NCBI GenBank assembly: GCA_934700265.1
Contig: CAKUXH010000035.1
Coordinates: forward strand, 1 to 10,186
Length of the DNA stretch: 10,186 nucleotides
Direction of reading: 5' to 3'
From: an uncultured Opitutales bacterium
Lineage (GTDB): Bacteria; Verrucomicrobiota; Verrucomicrobiia; Opitutales; UBA9783
The translations under genes and the position numbers were made by a program. Of the stretch, positions 6,128 through 10,186 are shown one piece after another; within the stretch, counting starts at the first letter, position 1, and each line of letters opens with the position of its first letter. The notes below the pieces were generated by a model. The model did not search any database, was not told the origin of the DNA, and was given only the letters and a program-made list of their open reading frames with translations.

Positions 6128-7234
6128 TTAAGAACCCGACACAACCAACGTTGGTGATGTTTGCTTGTATGTTGCTGCTGATTGCAATGTAAAGATTTGA
6201 GACATCAACAAAAATGTTGCTTTAGATTCTGAATCATCATCTTTTATAAAAAACCACTTACCGCGATACTGGCAAGCAACATAAACTCCTTTTGGACAAA
6301 CCTTACCTTCAAAGTAATGAACATTTAACAAACGGTTTGATATGTCAGACCAATCAAAAACAGAACCATCTAAATTTTTAGTCGTTGTTACTAATCCCCT
6401 ATCTTTATCAGCTTGAGGTACATCAACCCCCTGGGATAAGAAGAAAAACATAGATAATAATGTACGACAACGAATCGTCAATTTAGAAGGAGACATATCA
6501 ACAAAATTATCCTTTATCTTAAACCAATTTGCATCCTTCTTTAACCCCGCCAAAGCCTTAAATTCTGCAATTTCCTTAGCAAAGACAGGATCTGATTTTA
6601 AAACCATATGCATATCTGAGAAATTTGTTCCTGGCTTATCCCCAAAGTTTATAACATGACCTCTATAGAGGCGTGTAAACAACTCTGTCCACCGATAATA
6701 ATTTTTATATTCAGGAGCAAAACGTGGTGTTGGACCACCCGCAGTTTGAGCATTATACAAATCGTTAATACGTTCTACGCATAAATTGAAAACACGTTCT
6801 GGACGCCAACCACTTTCAACCATAGACCATACAATTGCTGGTTGAATGGGGGTTAACAACTTCCGCACAAACTCTTTCCCCTTTAATTGCTGAATTTTAA
6901 TGATAGATGAATTTTCACTATCAAGCCCCATCGAGTTTTTAGAAGTACCTACATAGGCTTTGTCAGCATTCATGATAATTTTATCAAAACCAAATGAACC
7001 TTTTCCAACTAACTTGTTTGTTTGAGTAATTTCACCCACTTCAACGAAAACAGGATTATCACGATAACGCAAACGAACAATATTCTGCAACAATTGCTCC
7101 TCAGCTGTTGCCGTAATCGCCTGATTATAAGCTCCATGAAAAGAACGAAGCGCATTTGGTCCAACCTTGGTCGTCTGACAACCACCTAACAAAACTGCAG
7201 CCACTCCAATGCCGCACAATGAAAAACGATTCAT
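6128..7234 (-). CDS. Uncharacterised outer-membrane-type lipoprotein
   Basis: The 368 aa precursor starts with a lipoprotein signal peptide: MNRF, a hydrophobic run, and lipobox LGGC, with Cys19 as the lipidated residue. The next residue is Gln rather than Asp, suggesting outer-membrane sorting. The mature N-terminal part holds a strongly patterned block at about residues 32-75: RSFHGAYNQAI, then TAEEQLLQNIVRLRYRDNPV, then VEVGEITQ. I associate this block with a family of unassigned bacterial secreted proteins but cannot name a function. A basic region WRPERVFNLCVERIND (about 144-159) and many aromatic residues follow. An in-frame ATG at 7294 would give 20 more residues, but that extension overlaps the promoter and buries the signal peptide, so 7234 is preferred. 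It has its own promoter and terminator and appears monocistronic. Confidence 0.82.
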   Translation of the reverse strand: MNRFSLCGIGVAAVLLGGCQTTKVGPNALRSFHGAYNQAITATAEEQLLQNIVRLRYRDNPVFVEVGEITQTNKLVGKGSFGFDKIIMNADKAYVGTSKNSMGLDSENSSIIKIQQLKGKEFVRKLLTPIQPAIVWSMVESGWRPERVFNLCVERINDLYNAQTAGGPTPRFAPEYKNYYRWTELFTRLYRGHVINFGDKPGTNFSDMHMVLKSDPVFAKEIAEFKALAGLKKDANWFKIKDNFVDMSPSKLTIRCRTLLSMFFFLSQGVDVPQADKDRGLVTTTKNLDGSVFDWSDISNRLLNVHYFEGKVCPKGVYVACQYRGKWFFIKDDDSESKATFLLMSQIFTLQSAATYKQTSPTLVVSGS

Positions 7235-7240
7235 AAAATG

Positions 7241-7270
7241 ATAATGATCAACTTCAAGTATTAATGTCAA
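7241..7270 (-). promoter_or_regulatory. Lipoprotein promoter, predicted leaderless
   Basis: On the minus strand a perfect TTGACA (7270-7265) is followed after 18 bases by CATTAT (7246-7241, four of six). Six bases separate the -10 box from the ATG at 7234, so the transcript should begin at the start codon, as predicted for ferritin. This placement is the main reason for choosing ATG 7234 over 7294. A loose Fur-box-like sequence (7234-7252) overlaps the -10. Confidence 0.62.
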
Positions 7271-7289
7271 GGGCAAAAACTGCCTTTTT
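7269..7289 (+). terminator. Weak plus-strand terminator-like hairpin
   Basis: AAGGGCA (7269-7275) pairs with TGCCTT (7281-7286) with one bulged G and a five-base AAAAC loop, followed by a T run to 7289 on the plus strand. There is no plus-strand gene here, and on the minus strand the hairpin lacks a T tract. It may limit antisense transcription or be chance; it also overlaps the -35 box of the lipoprotein promoter. Confidence 0.3.
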
Positions 7290-7388
7290 AACAATAAAAC
7301 AATCCTACAAAAATTTTAAAAAACCTCTATGTACTTAAAACAAAACTTCAAAATAAGATTAATAGTCGCAAAACAATATGCAAGCCTA

Positions 7389-8423
7389 CTAAAATTGGCT
7401 TAAAAATCGAACATCATTTTGATAAAACCGACGGATATCTTCCACTCCATAAAGCAACATTGCTAGACGTTCAACACCGAAACCAAATGCAAAAGCTTGC
7501 CACTCATCTGCATCCAATCCAACATTTCTTAATACATTCGGATTGACCATACCACACCCCCATACTTCAATCCAAGTATTATGGAATTTACCTAAATCCG
7601 TAACAAAAATATCCATTTCAAAACTTGGTTCTGTAAATGGGAAAAAGCTTGGACGTAATCGAGTTTTAAAAGCTTTACCAAAAAACTTTTGAACAAAATA
7701 ATCTAATGTACCTTTTAAATCAACAATAGAAATATTTTTATCAACACATAAACCTTCAATTTGGTGGAAATTAAAATTATGTGTTGCATCAACTGTATCT
7801 CGACGGAAAACACGTCCTGGCGACACCACTTTAAATGGAGGCTTATGTTGAGCAAAACTACGAATTTGAACCGTAGAAGTTTGCGTCCTTAAAATATAAT
7901 TTTCCTCAGATTTTTTCGCTGTGGTAGCGCTTTTAAAATTCGAATTAAAAAAGAAAGTATCTTGTCCGGCTCTCGCAGGATGATTTTGAGGAACATTTAA
8001 AGCATCAAAACAAAACCATTCTGTCTCAATCTCAGGACCTTCAGCAACTGAATACCCTAATTGTTTAAAAATTGAAAGAATTTTTTGACGTGTTTGCGTT
8101 AATGGATGTAAAGGTGCCATTTGCGCATACGTCGTCATTAAACTAGGATCTATTTTATCCCCTAATTTATTTAAACGTTCTTGATTTTGAAGCAATCTAT
8201 TCTTAGTCAGAATCGCAGCCTCAAGCTCTGCCTTAACTGCATTAACCTTCTGCCCTACAATAATTTTCTCTTCACGGCTCAAGTCTTTTAAGCCTTTCAA
8301 AATCCCCATTATCTGGCTTTTAGGCCCAAGATACTGAGTTTTTACATTTTGCAAAGAGGACACATTTGTACATACATTTATTGCACCTAATGCGTCATAT
8401 TTAACCTGTTCAAACGTGTCCAT
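7389..8423 (-). CDS. pheS: Phenylalanyl-tRNA synthetase alpha subunit
   Basis: PheS carries the class II catalytic core that activates phenylalanine and charges tRNA-Phe; it works as an alpha2-beta2 complex with PheT. The 344 aa protein is standard length. The N-terminal coiled-coil region (about 1-95) includes the family-typical KTQYLGPKSQIMGILKGLK. Catalytic blocks are HPLTQTRQ at about 106-113, EGPEIETEWFCFDALN, motif 2 around VSPGRVFRRDTVDATHN, and motif 3 FGFGVERLAMLLYGVEDIR near the C-terminus. It starts six bases after the rplT stop and is the last gene of the rpmI-rplT-pheS unit. No pheT follows; the next gene is an unrelated lipoprotein behind its own promoter, so pheT must lie elsewhere. 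No Shine-Dalgarno is present, suggesting translation continues from rplT. Confidence 0.97.
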   Translation of the reverse strand: MDTFEQVKYDALGAINVCTNVSSLQNVKTQYLGPKSQIMGILKGLKDLSREEKIIVGQKVNAVKAELEAAILTKNRLLQNQERLNKLGDKIDPSLMTTYAQMAPLHPLTQTRQKILSIFKQLGYSVAEGPEIETEWFCFDALNVPQNHPARAGQDTFFFNSNFKSATTAKKSEENYILRTQTSTVQIRSFAQHKPPFKVVSPGRVFRRDTVDATHNFNFHQIEGLCVDKNISIVDLKGTLDYFVQKFFGKAFKTRLRPSFFPFTEPSFEMDIFVTDLGKFHNTWIEVWGCGMVNPNVLRNVGLDADEWQAFAFGFGVERLAMLLYGVEDIRRFYQNDVRFLSQF

Positions 8424-8429
8424 AAATTA

Positions 8430-8789
8430 CTATTTATTGAGAGTTTTGATAACATTATCAACTAAAGCCTTAAATCCAGCCTCATTACGAATAGCCAGCT
8501 CACTCAATTGCTTACGATCTAATTCAATATTTAACTTCTTTAAACCATTGATAAAACGGCTGTAAGAAATTCCTGCCACATGGCAAGCTGCATTGATACG
8601 CACAATCCATAACTGACGAAATTCAGACTTCTTTTTACGACGATCACGGAAAGCAAATGCACCCGCACGCCAAAAGGCATCATGTGCATATCTAAATAAA
8701 CGAGATTTATTTCCAAAATAACCTCTTGTCTGCTTTAGAATCCGCTTACGACGTTGTTTTGTTGCAACACCATTTGTTACTCTTGTCAT
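8430..8789 (-). CDS. rplT: 50S ribosomal protein L20
   Basis: L20 binds 23S rRNA early in large-subunit assembly and in several bacteria also represses its own operon. The 119 aa match the usual length (about 117-120). The basic N-terminal tail carries KQRRKRILKQTRGYFGNKSR, followed by the conserved AFRDRRKKKSEFRQLWIVRI at about 46-65 and the C-terminal globular part with ISYSRFINGLKKLNIELDRK. It follows rpmI by 79 bases, a long gap for this operon, and that gap contains a GC-rich foldable block. pheS follows after six bases. No clear Shine-Dalgarno precedes the ATG; the nearest purines, AGATAGAA, are too far and weak. Confidence 0.97.
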   Translation of the reverse strand: MTRVTNGVATKQRRKRILKQTRGYFGNKSRLFRYAHDAFWRAGAFAFRDRRKKKSEFRQLWIVRINAACHVAGISYSRFINGLKKLNIELDRKQLSELAIRNEAGFKALVDNVIKTLNK

Positions 8790-8808
8790 AATCTATATTC
8801 TATCTTTT

Positions 8809-8848
8809 GGGCCGAGGTAAGGTCGTCGTTAAATACCCTACGCCGAGC
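8809..8848 (-). promoter_or_regulatory. Candidate structured leader between rpmI and rplT
   Basis: This 40-base block has 24 G/C bases (60 percent) in otherwise AT-rich spacer. On the transcribed minus strand, GTAGGGT (8841-8835) can pair with ACCTTAC (8823-8817), seven pairs with one G-U, around an 11-base loop. Two copies of CTCGGC (8847-8842 and 8816-8811) flank the stem. Position directly ahead of rplT fits an L20-responsive or processing element; this is inference. Confidence 0.4.
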
Positions 8849-8868
8849 AATTTATGTTCCGTCTAAAT

Positions 8869-9063
8869 TTAAGCAAAAGGCATAGCATCTTTTACCGTGC
8901 TGACCTGCTTAGCATTATCCAAGCACAAATCCTTTGTCGCTTTACGCAAGCGAGCAGGGGACTTATGGCGCAAAAAATGCCGATAACCTGGTCTACGAAA
9001 GATCACCTTACCTGTAGCTGTAATTTTAAACTTTTTAGCAATCGATTTTCTAGTCTTTTGCAT
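8869..9063 (-). CDS. rpmI: 50S ribosomal protein L35
   Basis: L35 is a small basic protein of the large ribosomal subunit. The 64 aa chain shows the family pattern: MQKTRKSIAKKFKITATGKV at the start, the RPGYRHFLRHKSPARLRK segment (about 24-41) equivalent to the usual HLLTKKS-type core, and an acidic-basic tail. Length is standard. It is the first gene of the rpmI-rplT-pheS unit; infC, commonly just upstream, is not here. No Shine-Dalgarno and no convincing adjacent promoter are visible. Instead a terminator-like hairpin ends about 16 bases before the start codon, so its transcription either reads through from the HD gene or starts just ahead of that hairpin. Confidence 0.95.
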   Translation of the reverse strand: MQKTRKSIAKKFKITATGKVIFRRPGYRHFLRHKSPARLRKATKDLCLDNAKQVSTVKDAMPFA

Positions 9064-9078
9064 AATGTATAAATAGTG

Positions 9079-9108
9079 AAAAATATTAGCTCTTCATTGT
9101 AAAGCTAA
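9079..9108 (-). terminator. Terminator of the HD-domain gene, or attenuator ahead of rpmI
   Basis: On the minus strand, TTAGCTTT (9108-9101) pairs with AGAGCTAA (9093-9086), eight pairs including one G-U around a seven-base loop, followed by TATTTTT (9085-9079). It lies 36 bases after the HD gene stop and about 16 bases before the rpmI ATG. A weak promoter-like TATAAA (9125-9120) precedes it, which would place the hairpin inside the rpmI leader. Confidence 0.6.
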
Positions 9109-9143
9109 AAACAATATTTTTTATAAAAAATAAAAAAATTTTA

Positions 9144-10163
9144 TTAAATTTCAAAAAATAATTCTTCCTTGTCTGGATCTGGCAATGTTTGGGTCATAAC
9201 TTTACTTTGAAGCCCTACCACAAAATCAGAAAAAATTTGTTCTGGTAAAGCTTTTTTCAATTGATGATGCACCATAGCCATCTTTGCATCCAAATTATCT
9301 GCTAACCCAACCAAAACAGCTTCCGGAGTTGCTGCGTATACAGCAGCTCCCCATTCAGGTTCTCCTTGATGCGATAAAATAATATGCTCCAAACGTTCCA
9401 ACCAAGCAGGGTGCAATTTTTGGCGCAAAGCAGCACTGCGAACCAATCGATATCCTAAAACCACATGGCCTTGAAGACGTCCAACAGGTGTCCGATCAAT
9501 ACCTTCTATTGCACTATAATGATATTCCAACACCTTACCAACATCATGTAATAAAGCTCCTGCAATAGCTAAATCAGCATTTACCTCCGGATACAATTCC
9601 AACATTTTTTGCGTTACTTTAGCAACATGCACCGTATGTTCTAACAACCCATGAATATATGCATGATGCATTGAAACAGCAGCAACACTATCAAAAAAAC
9701 CAGAACCTAAATCTTTAAATACCTGTAAAACTGTTGCCCTTAACGCCTTGTACTGTATTTGTTGAACACATGTATCTAAATCCGCTTTTAACCCATCTAA
9801 AGTTTCATCTGGTCTTTCAACAAGCTTATCCAACCATACCTTATAATCATCACCTATAATGTCTTCTATTGTTTTTATTCTAGGACTCAGCTTATCCCCA
9901 TAAAAATCAATAATTCCTTGTAATTTTACAATTTGAGGACACTTTACAGGCACCTTTTGAAAAAATTTAAAGCCAGGATTTCCATCAAAACAATTAAAAC
10001 TAAAAGAATCTATTGCATCACCTACTTCTATTTGATAAAATAAACTACCAACCTTACTAGTCTTTTTTGCAATTCTTCGAACGACTGCAATGATTTCAAA
10101 TGTTGAACCATTTTCCAACTTTTTCAAAGCCTGAACAGAGAGATTATTAGCCATGTCACTCAT
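9144..10163 (-). CDS. OB-fold/HD-domain protein, YhaM-like 3'-5' exoribonuclease family
   Basis: The 339 aa protein has an N-terminal OB-fold nucleic-acid-binding region (about residues 20-105, with SLFYQIEVGDAIDSFSF and KLQGIIDFYGDKLSPRI) and a C-terminal HD metal-dependent phosphohydrolase domain. HD residues are His176 in HGLLEHTVHV, the His206-Asp207 doublet in GALLHDVGK, His233 in QGHVVLGYR, His265 in ILSHQGEPEWG, and Asp289 in LADNLDAKM. The order of domains and the HHAYIHGLLEHT block match YhaM (CBF1-like), which degrades RNA and single-stranded DNA from the 3' end in Firmicutes. Activity here is inferred from family. The start is uncertain: ATG 10163 and ATG 10154 (Met4) are both possible and neither has a strong Shine-Dalgarno. 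The promoter region is cut by the window edge. Confidence 0.86.
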   Translation of the reverse strand: MSDMANNLSVQALKKLENGSTFEIIAVVRRIAKKTSKVGSLFYQIEVGDAIDSFSFNCFDGNPGFKFFQKVPVKCPQIVKLQGIIDFYGDKLSPRIKTIEDIIGDDYKVWLDKLVERPDETLDGLKADLDTCVQQIQYKALRATVLQVFKDLGSGFFDSVAAVSMHHAYIHGLLEHTVHVAKVTQKMLELYPEVNADLAIAGALLHDVGKVLEYHYSAIEGIDRTPVGRLQGHVVLGYRLVRSAALRQKLHPAWLERLEHIILSHQGEPEWGAAVYAATPEAVLVGLADNLDAKMAMVHHQLKKALPEQIFSDFVVGLQSKVMTQTLPDPDKEELFFEI

Positions 10164-10186
10164 TTAATAAAAAAAACGTTCCTAAT

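Noticed and set aside
7235..7294. N-terminal extension of the lipoprotein (20 residues)
   Set aside because: It would hide the signal peptide and cover a promoter with a perfect -35 box; the start at 7234 explains both.
8854..9072. Plus-strand open frame of 72 codons opposite rpmI
   Set aside because: rpmI is clearly recognisable on the minus strand and the plus frame has no recognisable content.

Overview
The window reads as a stretch of AT-rich bacterial chromosome (roughly one third G+C) with twelve protein genes and one tRNA, all densely packed and intact except the first, which runs off the left edge. There are no insertion sequences, phage genes, CRISPR arrays or rRNA. The best taxonomic guess is an AT-rich member of Verrucomicrobiota, perhaps the Opitutia/Puniceicoccales side. 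This rests on the unusual nucleoside-monophosphate kinase with an N-terminal extension, the form of family-4 uracil-DNA glycosylase, FabV, the OleA/OleB pair and the OB-fold/HD protein. It is inference from family resemblance recalled without a search, and a low-GC proteobacterium cannot be excluded.

Layout. (1) 1-2433, minus strand: fabV (enoyl-ACP reductase), then a family-4 uracil-DNA glycosylase gene joined to it by a TAATG stop/start overlap, then an adenylate-kinase-like gene cut by the window edge. (2) 2434-2528: a short divergent promoter region. (3) 2529-6007, plus strand: a ferritin with a complete ferroxidase centre and a strong terminator, an unrecognised multi-spanning membrane protein, tRNA-Pro(UGG), and then oleA and oleB. 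OleA joins two fatty acyl chains and OleB belongs to the beta-lactone decarboxylase step of long-chain olefin synthesis. The oleC and oleD genes that normally accompany them are not here. (4) 6079-6100: a terminator hairpin closing the convergent pair. (5) 6128-10163, minus strand: an uncharacterised outer-membrane-type lipoprotein gene; the rpmI-rplT-pheS translation operon, with neither infC in front nor pheT behind; and, furthest upstream, a YhaM-like OB-fold/HD phosphohydrolase gene.

The most interesting signals are regulatory. None of the twelve start codons has a convincing Shine-Dalgarno sequence. Ferritin and the lipoprotein have sigma-70-type promoters whose -10 box ends exactly six bases before the ATG, predicting leaderless mRNAs. 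Two more genes (the membrane protein and oleA) have a TAAAAT box nine bases before the ATG. For oleA this box sits directly after the tRNA CCA, with its -35 partner inside the tRNA T-loop. The rpmI-rplT spacer contains a 40-base GC-rich, foldable block, and a terminator-like hairpin lies just ahead of rpmI. Both are candidates for control of the ribosomal-protein genes. In protein terms, the points of note are the isolated oleAB pair, a glycosylase with three instead of four iron-sulfur cysteines, and the unassigned membrane protein and lipoprotein.
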